Source of the DNA: Nocardia takedensis NBRC 100417
GTDB taxonomy: Bacteria > Actinomycetota > Actinomycetes > Mycobacteriales > Mycobacteriaceae
DNA: 64,000 bases
Assembly (NCBI RefSeq): GCF_000308695.1
Contig: NZ_BAGG01000009.1
Location: 89,822-153,821, forward strand
Direction of reading: 5' to 3'
Part shown: piece after piece, positions 46,053-54,570 of the stretch
Position numbering within the stretch: position 1 is the first letter of the stretch
Layout: the number at the start of each line of letters is the position of its first letter
Made by a program: the position numbers and the translations under genes
Notes under the pieces: generated by a model
What the model saw: the letters and a program-made list of their open reading frames with translations, nothing else
Databases searched by the model: none
What the model was told of the DNA's origin: nothing

Positions 46053-47605
46053 CACTTCTCCTCACGTAATTCGCGCTTGAGCACTTTCCCCGCGGCGCTG
46101 TAGGGCAGGTTGTCGCGGAATTCGACGAAACGCGGCACCTTGAAATTGGCCAGTACGCCCTTGGCGTGCGCGATGACCTGGTCCTCGGTGATCGTCGCGC
46201 CCGGCTTGCGCACCACATACGCCTTGCCGACTTCGCCCATCCGCTCGTCGGGCACCCCGATGACCGCCGATTCGGCGACGCCGTCGAGGCGGGCGAGAGC
46301 TTGTTCGATCTCGGCCGGATAGACGTTGAAGCCGCCCGAGATGTACATGTCCTTGAGTCGGTCGGTGATCTTCAGGTAGCCGTCGGCGTCGACGCTGCCG
46401 ATATCGCCGGTGTGCAGCCATCCGTCCGCGTCGATGGTCTCGGCGGTGGCCTCCGGGTCGTCTAGATAGCCGAGCATGACGTTGGGTCCGCGCAGCAGCA
46501 CCTCACCGGAGTCGGCGATCTTCAACTCGAAGTCGGCGATCGGCCGTCCGCAGGTGGTGGCGACGGTCTCGGCGTCGTCCTCGGCCCGGCACATGGTGCC
46601 GAAGCCCGCGGCCTCGGACAGTCCGTAGGCGGTCACGACCACCTCGAACTTCAGATCCGACCGCATCCGCTCGACCATCACCACCGGCACGGTCGCCGCG
46701 CCCGTGGTGGCGACCCGCAGCGAGTTCAGGTCGTATTCGCCCCGGTCGGGATGGTCGAGGATGGTCAGGTAGATGGTGGGCGGGCCGGGTAACACCGTGA
46801 TCCGCTGTTCGGCGACCAGGCGCATGGTCTGTGGCACGTCGAAGGTGACCTGCGGGACGATCGTGGCCCCGGTGACCAGGCAGGCCAGGATGCCCGCCTT
46901 GTAGCCGAAGTTGTGGAAGAACGGGCTGACGACCAGGTAGTTGTCCTCGGCGCGCAAGGTCGCGCAGTCCGCCCAGGCCCGCACCACCGACAGCGCCTGC
47001 CGGTGCGCGACGAGCGTGCCCTTGCTGCGCCCGGTGGTGCCGGAGGTGAACAGGATGTCGGAGAGGTCGTCGGGGTGAACGGCTTGCGCGCGGCGCTCGG
47101 CTTCCTCGGCGGTGACTGCCTTCGCCTCGGCGGCCAGTTGCGACCAATCCAGTACCGCGCCTTCCGAAGTCACCGACGTGCCCGCCTCCACGGGAATGAC
47201 GACGATGGTGGGGATCGCGAGATCCGGTGCGGAGGAACGCAGTTCGGCGAGACGGTCGCGCCCGAGGAAGGCGCCCGTGATGAACAGGGCGGTCGCGCCG
47301 ACCCGGTCCAGCACGTCGGCGGCCTCCTCGGCCACGTACCGCGTGTTCAACGGAACCAGCGCGGCTCCGACGTAATGGGCGGCCAGCGCGGCGGTGACCC
47401 AGTGGTGGGTGTTCGGCGCCCACATCGCGACCCGGTCGCCGTGCCCGACGCCGCGCGCGATCAGCGCCCGCGCCACCGTGCGCACCTCGTCGAGCAACTC
47501 CCGCCAGCTCAGCGTGGTGTCGCCGTCGACGACGGCGGGCGCGTCGCCGAATTCCGCCGCGGCGTCGTGCAGTGCCTTCGGTGTCGTCTGCGCTGGGGTC
47601 GTCAC
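46052..47605 (-). CDS. fadD3: FadD3, HIP-CoA synthetase
   Basis: The 517-residue acyl-CoA synthetase is taken from GTG 47605, which has GAGG at proper distance; GTG 47617 and earlier codons are alternatives. ANL motifs include DILFTSGTTGRSKGTLVAH, YGLSEAAGFGTM, DGWLHTGDIG and DRLKDMYISGGFNVYPAEIE. It activates HIP, the ring C/D propanoate released by HsaD, as CoA thioester, which is also the KstR2 ligand. It is the first gene of the leftward ring C/D operon with a KstR2 box upstream. Confidence 0.94.
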   Translation of the reverse strand: MTTPAQTTPKALHDAAAEFGDAPAVVDGDTTLSWRELLDEVRTVARALIARGVGHGDRVAMWAPNTHHWVTAALAAHYVGAALVPLNTRYVAEEAADVLDRVGATALFITGAFLGRDRLAELRSSAPDLAIPTIVVIPVEAGTSVTSEGAVLDWSQLAAEAKAVTAEEAERRAQAVHPDDLSDILFTSGTTGRSKGTLVAHRQALSVVRAWADCATLRAEDNYLVVSPFFHNFGYKAGILACLVTGATIVPQVTFDVPQTMRLVAEQRITVLPGPPTIYLTILDHPDRGEYDLNSLRVATTGAATVPVVMVERMRSDLKFEVVVTAYGLSEAAGFGTMCRAEDDAETVATTCGRPIADFELKIADSGEVLLRGPNVMLGYLDDPEATAETIDADGWLHTGDIGSVDADGYLKITDRLKDMYISGGFNVYPAEIEQALARLDGVAESAVIGVPDERMGEVGKAYVVRKPGATITEDQVIAHAKGVLANFKVPRFVEFRDNLPYSAAGKVLKRELREEK

Positions 47606-47667
47606 GGATGTCCTCACCGGTCGTTCTGTCGATCGCCTCGGAGGACGATCGGGCGACAATCTAACAA

Positions 47668-47681
47668 AGCAAGTGCTTGGT
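47668..47681. promoter_or_regulatory. KstR2 operator between fadD3 and fadE30
   Basis: AGCAAGTGCTTGGT matches AnCAAGnnCTTGnT at every specified position. It lies 62 bp before fadD3 and 16 bp before fadE30. It continues into TAGGTTA, the same continuation as at the 62324 site. Confidence 0.92.
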
Positions 47682-47697
47682 AGGTTATCCTACCGTC

Positions 47698-48891
47698 GTG
47701 GTTGCGATCCAGACCTCAGATTCCGACACCGCCGCCGCGGACGGGCGGTTTTCCGCCGAAGTACGCGAATGGTTGGCCGACAACCTGAACGGCGAGTTCC
47801 GCGACCTGCGCGGACTCGGCGGACCCGGCCGCGAACACGAAGCCTTCGAGGAACGCCTCGCCTGGGACCGGCGCCTCGCCGCCGCGGGCTGGACCTGCCT
47901 CGGCTGGCCCACCGAATACGGCGGACGCGCCGCCACCGTGCGCCAACAGGTGATCTTCCACGAGGAATACGCCAAAGCGAACGCCCCCGCGCGCGTCTCC
48001 CACGTCGGCGAAGAACTACTCGGCCCCACCGTGCTCGCCTTCGGCACCCAGGCCCAGAAGGACCGGTTCCTGCCCGGCATCCGCGACGTCAGCGAACTGT
48101 GGTGCCAGGGCTACTCCGAACCCGGCGCGGGCTCCGACCTCGCCGCCGTCAGCACCGCCGCCCACCTCGACGGCGACGAATGGTCGGTCAACGGCCAGAA
48201 GATCTGGACCTCACTGGCCCACGTCGCCGACTGGTGCTTCGTCGTCGCCCGCACCGAGAAGGGTTCGACCCGCCACAAGGGCCTGTCCTACCTGCTCGTT
48301 CCCATGAACCAGCCCGGCATCCAGGTGCGCCCGATCATCCAGCTCACCGGCACCTCCGAATTCAACGAGGTGTTCTTCGACGACGCCCGCACCGCCGCCG
48401 ACCTCGTCGTCGGCGAACCCGGCGACGGTTGGCGCGTCGCCATGGGCACCCTCACCTTCGAACGCGGCGTGTCCACCCTCGGTCAGCAGATCCGCTTCGC
48501 CCGCGAACTAGCCGACATCGAAGCCCTCGCCCGTCGCAACGGCGCCGCCGACGACCCCCTCGTCGCCGACCGCATCGACCGCGCCTGGGTCGGATTGCGC
48601 GTCCTGCGCGCCCACGCCCTGCGCACTATGGAAGGCACCGGCGCCGACGACGGCGGCCAAGCCTCGGTCGCCAAACTGCTGTGGGCCAACTGGCATCGCG
48701 GCCTCGGCGAACTCGCCATGGCCGTCCTCGGCCCGGCGGGCCTGATCGCCGACGACGCCGACGACCTGAACGAATGGCAGCGGCTGTGGCTGTTCACCCG
48801 CGCCGACACGATCTACGGAGGTTCGAACGAAGTGCAGCGCAACATCATCTCCGAGCGGGTGCTCGGCCTTCCCCGCGAGGCCAGGCCGTGA
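47698..48891 (+). CDS. fadE30: FadE30, acyl-CoA dehydrogenase for HIP-CoA side chain
   Basis: The 397-residue ACAD starts at GTG 47698 almost at the promoter, so the mRNA is probably leaderless. It carries CLGWPTEYGGRAATVRQQVI, GYSEPGAGSDLAAVST, VNGQKIWTSLAHVADW, and YGGSNEVQRNIISERVLGLP with the catalytic region intact. FadE30 (Rv3560c) dehydrogenates the propanoyl-CoA side chain of (5-hydroxy-)HIP-CoA. It is divergent from fadD3, and ipdF overlaps its stop. Confidence 0.93.
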   Translation: MVAIQTSDSDTAAADGRFSAEVREWLADNLNGEFRDLRGLGGPGREHEAFEERLAWDRRLAAAGWTCLGWPTEYGGRAATVRQQVIFHEEYAKANAPARVSHVGEELLGPTVLAFGTQAQKDRFLPGIRDVSELWCQGYSEPGAGSDLAAVSTAAHLDGDEWSVNGQKIWTSLAHVADWCFVVARTEKGSTRHKGLSYLLVPMNQPGIQVRPIIQLTGTSEFNEVFFDDARTAADLVVGEPGDGWRVAMGTLTFERGVSTLGQQIRFARELADIEALARRNGAADDPLVADRIDRAWVGLRVLRAHALRTMEGTGADDGGQASVAKLLWANWHRGLGELAMAVLGPAGLIADDADDLNEWQRLWLFTRADTIYGGSNEVQRNIISERVLGLPREARP

Positions 48892-49685
48892 CCGGGCCGC
48901 TGTCCGTCGCGCCGCAACCCACCCCCGGCCACGGACTGCTCACCGGACGCGTCGCCGTCGTCACCGCCGCCGCGGGCACCGGCATCGGCTCGGCCACCGC
49001 GCGCCGCCTGCTCGCCGAAGGCGCCGACGTCGTCGTCTCCGACTGGCACGAACGCCGCCTCGCCGAAACCGAGATCGAACTCAAAGGCGAATTTCCGGAC
49101 CGCCGTGTCACCGCCATCGCCTGCGACGTGCAGTCCACCGAACAGGTCGACGCCCTGATCCAGGGCGCGGCCGCCGCGCTCGGCCGCATCGACGTCATGG
49201 TCAACAACGCAGGTCTCGGCGGTGAGACCCCCGTCGTCGACATGACCGACGAACAATGGGACCGCGTCCTCGACATCACCCTCAACGGCACCTTCCGCTG
49301 CACCCGCGCCGTGCTGCGCTACTTCCGCGAAGCGGGCCACGGCGGCGTCGTCGTCAACAACGCCAGCGTCCTGGGCTGGCGCGCCCAACACGGCCAAGCC
49401 CACTACGCCGCCGCCAAAGCCGGCGTCATGGCCCTGACCCGATGCAGCGCCGTCGAAGCCGCCGACCTCGGCGTCCGCGTCAACGCCGTCGCCCCCAGCA
49501 TCGCCCGCCACGCCTTCCTCGACAAGGTCAGTTCCAGCGATCTGCTCGACCGCCTCTCCGAACGCGAAGCCTTCGGCCGCGCCGCCGAACCCTGGGAAGT
49601 AGCCGCCACCATAGCCATGCTCGCCAGCGACTACACCACCTACCTCACCGGCGAAGTGGTCTCCATCAGCAGCCAACGCGCGTAG
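48888..49685 (+). CDS. ipdF: IpdF-type short-chain dehydrogenase
   Basis: The 265-residue SDR starts at GTG 48888 (GTGA overlap). It has a TAAAGTGIGSATARRL NAD-binding motif, NNAGLGG, and the Tyr/Lys pair in HYAAAKAGVMAL, with a Ser in VVNNASVLGW; the C-terminus is SISSQRA. The position after fadE30 equals that of Rv3559c (IpdF), which oxidises a ring-hydroxyl on the HIC-CoA intermediate. It is the last gene of the short rightward KstR2-type operon. Confidence 0.88.
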   Translation: MTGPLSVAPQPTPGHGLLTGRVAVVTAAAGTGIGSATARRLLAEGADVVVSDWHERRLAETEIELKGEFPDRRVTAIACDVQSTEQVDALIQGAAAALGRIDVMVNNAGLGGETPVVDMTDEQWDRVLDITLNGTFRCTRAVLRYFREAGHGGVVVNNASVLGWRAQHGQAHYAAAKAGVMALTRCSAVEAADLGVRVNAVAPSIARHAFLDKVSSSDLLDRLSEREAFGRAAEPWEVAATIAMLASDYTTYLTGEVVSISSQRA

Positions 49686-49794
49686 GTCCTTTCACCTGCG
49701 GGCGGACCCTCTCGTATCGCCGACGCGACGGGCCCGGTCGGGGCGGGGCCTATGATCGCGGGCGGTTCATCCGTCGCACAGATCGGGAGGCATC

Positions 49795-50166
49795 GTGACC
49801 GACTCGGGGCAGCTCATGCCGGACCTGCACGCTCGGTTGGCGCAGGAGTACGGCACCGTCGGGCGCTTCCTCTTCGACGCGGACTCGGGCGTGCTGACCG
49901 CGCTCTCCCGCGCGGGCACCGGACTCGCGCTGATCCTGAGTTCGGTCGGGGAAGGGGTCCGCATCGACCTCGGACTCGGCGTGTCCCTGGTCGTCCCGCA
50001 CGACGGGGACGTCCTCGACACAGTCCGCACCCTCCTCGACTCGGGAATCCGCCTCGCGGTCCCGCCCCACCCCACCGACACCCCCGTCATCCGCTACACC
50101 CTCGATTCCCTGCACAACACGGACCCCGACACCGACTACATCGAATTCACCATCCCCGGTTGGTGA
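49795..50166 (+). CDS. Hypothetical protein, 123 residues
   Basis: The protein starts at GTG 49795 after CGGGAGG. It is a small acidic protein with DADSGVLTALSRAGTGLALILSSVGEG and RTLLDSGIRLAVPPHPTD, and no transmembrane segment. No family was recognised. It is the first gene of the insert separating the fadE30-ipdF block from kstR2. A 13-bp stem terminator follows. Confidence 0.65.
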   Translation: MTDSGQLMPDLHARLAQEYGTVGRFLFDADSGVLTALSRAGTGLALILSSVGEGVRIDLGLGVSLVVPHDGDVLDTVRTLLDSGIRLAVPPHPTDTPVIRYTLDSLHNTDPDTDYIEFTIPGW

Positions 50167-50172
50167 TTCGGT

Positions 50173-50207
50173 GGTGAGGTGTCGCTTTCGGCGGGCGACA
50201 CCTCACC
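50173..50207. terminator. Bidirectional terminator between convergent hypothetical and CAP genes
   Basis: GGTGAGGTGTCGC (50173-50185) and GCGACACCTCACC (50195-50207) form a perfect 13-bp stem with a 9-nt loop between two convergent genes. Confidence 0.85.
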
Positions 50208-50210
50208 GGG

Positions 50211-50726
50211 TCAGGCGAGGGGGCGTCCGACGTTCTGGGGGAACGCGCCCGGGGTGTTGCCGGGAGGGGTGTAGCGGGCGACGATGAAGCGGGTCGCCTG
50301 GGGGAGCAGGGTGCCTGCCGGGCAGTCGGCGACGGCGGCGGTGACCTGGGTGGTGGCTTTCCACACGACCTGGGTGAAGTGCGCGGTGCGGCGTGAGTAG
50401 CGCGGGGCTTCGTGGTCGTAGCGGGTGGCTTCGTTCATCCACGCGGTCAACGCTTCTCGGATGGTCGCGTCGGGATTCGTACTGACGTAGAGGTTTTCGC
50501 CGTAGCGGCCCGCCGCGTCGGAGGCGACGTACCGGCAGTTCTGGGCGTGGTGCAGGGCGGCGGGGTAGAGGTTGGCGGCCCAGGTGAGCGGCCGCGCGCC
50601 GTAGTCGGCGCGGGCGGTGTTGTGCTCGGTCAGGACCTGGTCGCTCCAGGTGTCGGCGTGCGCCGGGACGGTGGACAGGAGCGTCGCGGCGATGACGCCG
50701 GTGATCGCCGCGCAGGCTTTCTTCAT
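50211..50726 (-). CDS. Secreted CAP/SCP-domain protein
   Basis: The 171-residue protein starts at ATG 50726 (GAGAGGAAC upstream). A Sec signal peptide is evident (MKKACAAITGVIAATLLSTV, cleavage after AHA at about residue 24). The CAP domain follows: VLTEHNTARADYGARPLTW, YGENLYVSTN, and HFTQVVWKATTQV with the conserved His/Glu positions. One Cys pair may form a disulfide (C63, C134). Such proteins are exported and their molecular roles vary. Regulation not visible. Confidence 0.88.
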   Translation of the reverse strand: MKKACAAITGVIAATLLSTVPAHADTWSDQVLTEHNTARADYGARPLTWAANLYPAALHHAQNCRYVASDAAGRYGENLYVSTNPDATIREALTAWMNEATRYDHEAPRYSRRTAHFTQVVWKATTQVTAAVADCPAGTLLPQATRFIVARYTPPGNTPGAFPQNVGRPLA

Positions 50727-50983
50727 CGAGTTCCTCTCGGGTCGTGTTCGCGACACTTCCCGTCGGGACCGCGGAGAAGCGTCCCGCAGGGCCCGGCGAA
50801 CACGTGACTGAACGCCCGTGCGGCGAGGTAGACAGTACGCCGCCGTCACAGGGGGTCCCGCGCGGGTGTCCACAGTCGTCCCCACCGGCGCAAATGCCGC
50901 TGATCAGGGAAAAAGGGGGAGCGCTCGTCCCCGGGTTGTGCGATGCTGGGGATGAATCCGAATACCGCACTCCGTAAGGGGCG

Positions 50984-51688
50984 ATGGCTATGGGCACGAA
51001 TCGCCCACGCGCCCGCGAACAACTCGACGTCGAACTGATCCGCGAACTGGCACTGGCCCGGCGCAGGCGACACGGCCTCGCCCACGCGGCGTTGACGCTC
51101 GGTGCGGAACTGCTCAATCACGCGGCGGGCGAGGTCGTGGCGGTGCGGGCGGGGCAGATCCTGCGGCGGTGCGGCCTGGTCGAGGATTCCGATTCATCCA
51201 CAGGCGACCGACCGGGGTTGTGGAGAACTCGGGATGCTCGGCGAACCGCCCTCACCGAAGGCGAGCGGCGTCGCCGCCGTCAGGCCGTCCTGATGCGGGA
51301 AGTGCGCTCCGACCTGTTGGAAGTGGTGCAACGCAGTCGCCGCTTCCGCTTCGACCGGACAGCCTTCGCCGAGGAGATCGCCGCCGGCCTGTGCGCGGCC
51401 ACCGACAAACTCGTGGTCGGCGCGGATATGGACACCTACGACGCCTGGCAGCGCGGCATGGTCCTCGGCCTGACCGAGGAACCGTCGCCGCACGGCCCGC
51501 CCCGCGTGTTCGCGACGGTCGACGGCGGCCCCGACCGCGGCCCGGTCACCGTCGAATGGGACACCTGCGAACGCCGCCTCGCGATGGTCACCCGCATGGC
51601 GCGCGCCGGTGTCTCCCCGGTCGTGATCTGCGACCGCCTACTCGCCGACCTCTCCGTCTCCTCACCCCTCCGCTACTCCGCCCGCTGA
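50984..51688 (+). CDS. Hypothetical Arg-rich protein, 234 residues
   Basis: The protein starts at ATG 50984 (or ATG 50990). The N-terminal half is very basic and helical (LIRELALARRRRHGLAHAAL, TEGERRRRRQAVLMREVRSD); the C-terminal half contains WQRGMVLGLTEEP and TVEWDTCERRLAMVTRMARAG. There is no signal peptide, membrane segment or named domain. It stands alone between the CAP gene (divergent, 257 bp) and the RAMA gene. Confidence 0.65.
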   Translation: MAMGTNRPRAREQLDVELIRELALARRRRHGLAHAALTLGAELLNHAAGEVVAVRAGQILRRCGLVEDSDSSTGDRPGLWRTRDARRTALTEGERRRRRQAVLMREVRSDLLEVVQRSRRFRFDRTAFAEEIAAGLCAATDKLVVGADMDTYDAWQRGMVLGLTEEPSPHGPPRVFATVDGGPDRGPVTVEWDTCERRLAMVTRMARAGVSPVVICDRLLADLSVSSPLRYSAR

Positions 51689-51864
51689 CATCTCGATACT
51701 TCGAAGTTTCCCAGCGCAGGCACGCTCAGTCGCCGGCATGAGATTTCGGTGAGCGCCCTGGGGGCGTGACTTCAGTTGTGCGAGTTGCGCTTGCGGAACC
51801 ATGAATTGCCTGCGCCAGCTGAACTGCCACGTAGTTCGGAGCTGATTCCGGCACGACGTTTCCT

Positions 51865-51893
51865 TTGACAGTGTGGACAAAAGGCCGTACTCT
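51865..51893 (+). promoter_or_regulatory. Sigma-A-type promoter of the RAMA-domain gene
   Basis: TTGACA (51865-51870) and TACTCT (51888-51893) are separated by exactly 17 nt, 32 bp before the ATG at 51925, in a locally AT-richer stretch. Confidence 0.7.
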
Positions 51894-51924
51894 TTAGAAA
51901 TCTTGGAGTCGAAGAGGAGTTGGG

Positions 51925-52353
51925 ATGAACCACGAGATCGAGGTGGACGATGAGGTCTATCAGGCACTCGTCGCCCTACGGCGTGGTTTCGAGCAGCCCA
52001 ACGACGTACTTCGTCGCGTCCTGCTGGCCGAGCCGGCTGATAGGCCTACGACCGCCGCTCGCACTTCGAAGCTTGTTCGTTTCGGCAGGCTGAGACCGCT
52101 GATCGAGGCCGACCTGGTGAAAGTCGGCGACGAGCTACACCACGAGCGCGTGCGCAGAGGTGACTTCCTGGTCGCGACCGTGGCGCAGGGTGGTCAGATC
52201 CAGACCGAGAAGGGTCTCTATCGTGAGCCTTCGCCCGCGCTGAAGGATCTGGTCGGCTCGGATATCAACGGGTGGCACGGCTGGACCCACGTGAAATCCG
52301 GCAAGACCCTGCGTCAGCTACGTGGCCTCGCCGCACAGGCGTCGGACGAGTAG
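51925..52353 (+). CDS. RAMA-domain DNA-binding protein with ribbon-helix-helix-like N-terminus
   Basis: The 142-residue protein starts at ATG 51925 after GAAGAGGAG. Residues 3-33 (EIEVDDEVYQALVALRRGF, PNDVLRRVLL) look like the SeqA-N/RHH dimerisation motif. Residues about 58-135 show the RAMA pattern (VRRGDFLVATVAQGGQI, GLYREPSPALKDLVG, NGWHGWTHV), a domain linked to restriction-modification and modified-DNA recognition. Lower GC than neighbours. It is upstream of an Abi-family gene in the same direction, suggesting a phage-defence pair. Confidence 0.75.
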   Translation: MNHEIEVDDEVYQALVALRRGFEQPNDVLRRVLLAEPADRPTTAARTSKLVRFGRLRPLIEADLVKVGDELHHERVRRGDFLVATVAQGGQIQTEKGLYREPSPALKDLVGSDINGWHGWTHVKSGKTLRQLRGLAAQASDE

Positions 52354-52377
52354 CGGGCGATTCTTCGAAAAAGAGAA

Positions 52378-52414
52378 CCGACCGTCCCCCCCTGGTGCGG
52401 GAGTGGACGATCGG
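52378..52414 (+). terminator. Weak hairpin between RAMA and Abi genes
   Basis: CCGACCGTCC (52378-52387) and GGACGATCGG (52405-52414) pair except at one position. It may attenuate transcription into the Abi gene or end the RAMA transcript. Confidence 0.35.
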
Positions 52415-52496
52415 CCGTGTGCCGCCATCTTAGCAAAGGTGCGTTCATGAATACCTGTGGTTCGGTGTGTCCTCGAGCGCACGCGGGACGACCGTC

Positions 52497-53903
52497 GTGA
52501 GCTCGTACGCCAAACCGTTCAAGACCTTCGTCGAACAGGTGGATCTGTTGCGTTCGCGTGGCATGTCCATCCCCGACGAGGCGGTCGCGCTGCGCGCGCT
52601 GAGCGGAATCGGCTACTACCGACTGAGCGGGTATTTCTACATTTTCCGTGCTCGGACCACAGACCCCGCGACCGGGGAATCGCTCGTCGGTGACGACTTC
52701 GGGGGCGCGGATTTCGGCCGCGTGATCGCACTGTATGAGTTCGACCGACGGTTGCGACTGCACATCCTCGACGCCATCGAGCGCGTCGAGGTGGCGCTGC
52801 GGGTGCGACTGGGGTACACGCTCGGTGCCGGTCATCCGTTCGCGCATCTGGATCCCGCGGCGCTGGATCGAGGTTTCACCAGGTTCGACGAACAGAATCC
52901 GGTCGTGTCCGGCGCGCACTGGTTGCAGAGCACCCATGTGCAGTGGCTGGCGAACGTCGCACGGACCGAGGCGCGCTCGAAAGAGGAGTTCGTCAACCAC
53001 TTCAAGACCAAATACGGTCTGCCGTTGCCGATCTGGGTTGTCACCGAACTGCTGTCCTTCGGTGATCTGGTGACGCTGCTCGCCGGTCTGAAGCCGCGGC
53101 ACAAGAATCTCGTCGCCGCCGACCTGGGCGTTTTCGACGGCAACGGTGACGGCGCGGGCACGACATTGACCAATTGGATGACCAATCTGCGTCATCTGCG
53201 GAACTCGTGCGCGCATCACGGCCGCGTGTGGAACCGGAACATGGATGAGCAGATCGGTTCGCTCAGCACGTTTCCCGATCTGGCGCATGCGGGCACCGTG
53301 CGTTCTCGGTCCCGCGTCTATCCGTCCTTGGCGATCCTGGCCTATCTGACGAGTTGTCTGGACGTCGACTGCGTCTGGCGTACCGAGGCCGCCGATCTGA
53401 TCGAGGACGGGTTGGCCGAGGTGGGGCAACTGCCCGATCGGATCGGCTGCCCGGACGGCTGGCGGGAGCAGGCGATCTGGTCGCCGAACTATCGGCCGCG
53501 AGCCGATCCCCTGCCTGCCGAGCATCGGCATATCTATCGTCAGCTGGAGTGTCTCGGCGCCTCCGAAGTCGGAGCGATCATCGATGCCAGCCCGACGGCG
53601 AGTAGGCGGTCCAGCGCCGTGCGGGCGGCACGGGATCGTGCGATGTTGCTCGGGCTGCTGGTGGGGACCGGTTACCGGTATCCGGCGTTCCAGTTGGATG
53701 TCGCGAACGGCCGTATCGATCCGGTGGCCGCGGAGGTGAACGTCCTGCTGGACGCGAAGTCGCGACCGTGGGACGCCGCCCGGTGGTGGGTCGATCCCAA
53801 CCCTCTCCTGGGCGATGTCAGTCCTGCTGAACTGCTGCGCGACGGTCGGTTGTCGGTGGAGGCCGCTCGGGATGCCGCGTCGTCGGTCACGGTGGGCGGA
53901 TAG
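52497..53903 (+). CDS. Abi-family (Abi_2/AbiD-AbiF-like) abortive infection protein
   Basis: The protein is 468 residues from GTG 52497; GTG 52467 would add ten. The N-terminus matches Abi_2 proteins (YAKPFKTFVEQVDLLRSRGM, LSGIGYYRLSGYFYIFR), with IALYEFDRRLRLHILDAIERVE and the HEPN-type RNSCAHHGRVWNR, where R235 and H240 form the R-x4-H pattern of HEPN ribonucleases. Lactococcal relatives abort phage infection. About 150 C-terminal residues after the Abi domain are unassigned, longer than typical members. Paired with the RAMA gene, it probably is an acquired defence gene. Confidence 0.82.
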   Translation: MSSYAKPFKTFVEQVDLLRSRGMSIPDEAVALRALSGIGYYRLSGYFYIFRARTTDPATGESLVGDDFGGADFGRVIALYEFDRRLRLHILDAIERVEVALRVRLGYTLGAGHPFAHLDPAALDRGFTRFDEQNPVVSGAHWLQSTHVQWLANVARTEARSKEEFVNHFKTKYGLPLPIWVVTELLSFGDLVTLLAGLKPRHKNLVAADLGVFDGNGDGAGTTLTNWMTNLRHLRNSCAHHGRVWNRNMDEQIGSLSTFPDLAHAGTVRSRSRVYPSLAILAYLTSCLDVDCVWRTEAADLIEDGLAEVGQLPDRIGCPDGWREQAIWSPNYRPRADPLPAEHRHIYRQLECLGASEVGAIIDASPTASRRSSAVRAARDRAMLLGLLVGTGYRYPAFQLDVANGRIDPVAAEVNVLLDAKSRPWDAARWWVDPNPLLGDVSPAELLRDGRLSVEAARDAASSVTVGG

Positions 53904-53913
53904 CGCTCTGGCA

Positions 53914-53931
53914 CCAAGCAAACGCTTGGTT
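53914..53931. promoter_or_regulatory. KstR2 operator upstream of kstR2
   Basis: ACCAAGC and GCTTGGT are perfect inverted arms around AAAC. The core departs from CAAGnnCTTG by one base. The GTG start is 14 bp away and TATTAT between them is a likely -10, so kstR2 should be autoregulated from a nearly leaderless mRNA. Confidence 0.85.
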
Positions 53932-53944
53932 GTATTATGGCGGG

Positions 53945-54553
53945 GTGACCGCACCGGACTCTCCGAAACAGACGCGCCGCGACGAGCTGCTGGCGCTGGC
54001 GGCCGAGTTGTTCGCCGAGCGGGGGTTGCGCGCGACCACGGTCCGCGACATCGCCGACGCGGCCGGAATATTATCCGGCAGCCTCTACCACCACTTCGAT
54101 TCGAAGGAATCAATGGTGGACGAGATCCTGCGCGGATTCCTCGACGACCTGTTCGGGCGCTACCGCGAGATCGTCGCGGAGGGGTTGAGCGCGCGGGATA
54201 CGTTGGAAGCGTTGGTGATCGCGTCCTACGGGTCGTTCGATCGGTTCCATTCGGCGGTGGCGATCTATCAGGCCGAGGCCAAGCGCCTGCGCGATTCGGA
54301 ACGGTTCACCTATATCTCCGAGTACAACACCGAGTTCCGCGCGCTGTGGCACCGGGTGCTCAGCAACGGTGTCGCCGACGGAAGTTTCCGCCCGGAACTG
54401 GATGTCGAACTGGCCTACCGGTTCCTGCGCGACACCGTGTGGGTCGCGGTTCGGTGGTATCAGCCCGGCGGTGCGATCACCGTCGAGAACCTCGCCAAGC
54501 AATATCTGACCATCGTGCTGGACGGGCTGACCCTGCCCGCACCGCAGAGCTAG
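53945..54553 (+). CDS. kstR2: KstR2, TetR-family repressor of ring C/D catabolism
   Basis: The 202-residue TetR protein starts at GTG 53945. Its HTH is at about 10-57 (TTVRDIADAAGILSGSLYHHF, DSKESMVDEIL), and the ligand domain shares YQAEAKRLRDSERFTYI with Rv3557c. KstR2 represses the HIP-degradation genes and is released by HIP-CoA made by FadD3. It is followed by fadA6 after 17 bp, the same neighbour as in Mycobacterium, and preceded by its own box. Confidence 0.95.
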   Translation: MTAPDSPKQTRRDELLALAAELFAERGLRATTVRDIADAAGILSGSLYHHFDSKESMVDEILRGFLDDLFGRYREIVAEGLSARDTLEALVIASYGSFDRFHSAVAIYQAEAKRLRDSERFTYISEYNTEFRALWHRVLSNGVADGSFRPELDVELAYRFLRDTVWVAVRWYQPGGAITVENLAKQYLTIVLDGLTLPAPQS

Positions 54554-54570
54554 TCCGAAGAGGAGTCCCC

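Noticed and set aside
53815..54570. Extension of the fadA6 frame upstream through kstR2
   Set aside because: It runs in the wrong frame through kstR2; ATG 54571 has a good ribosome site and starts the thiolase.
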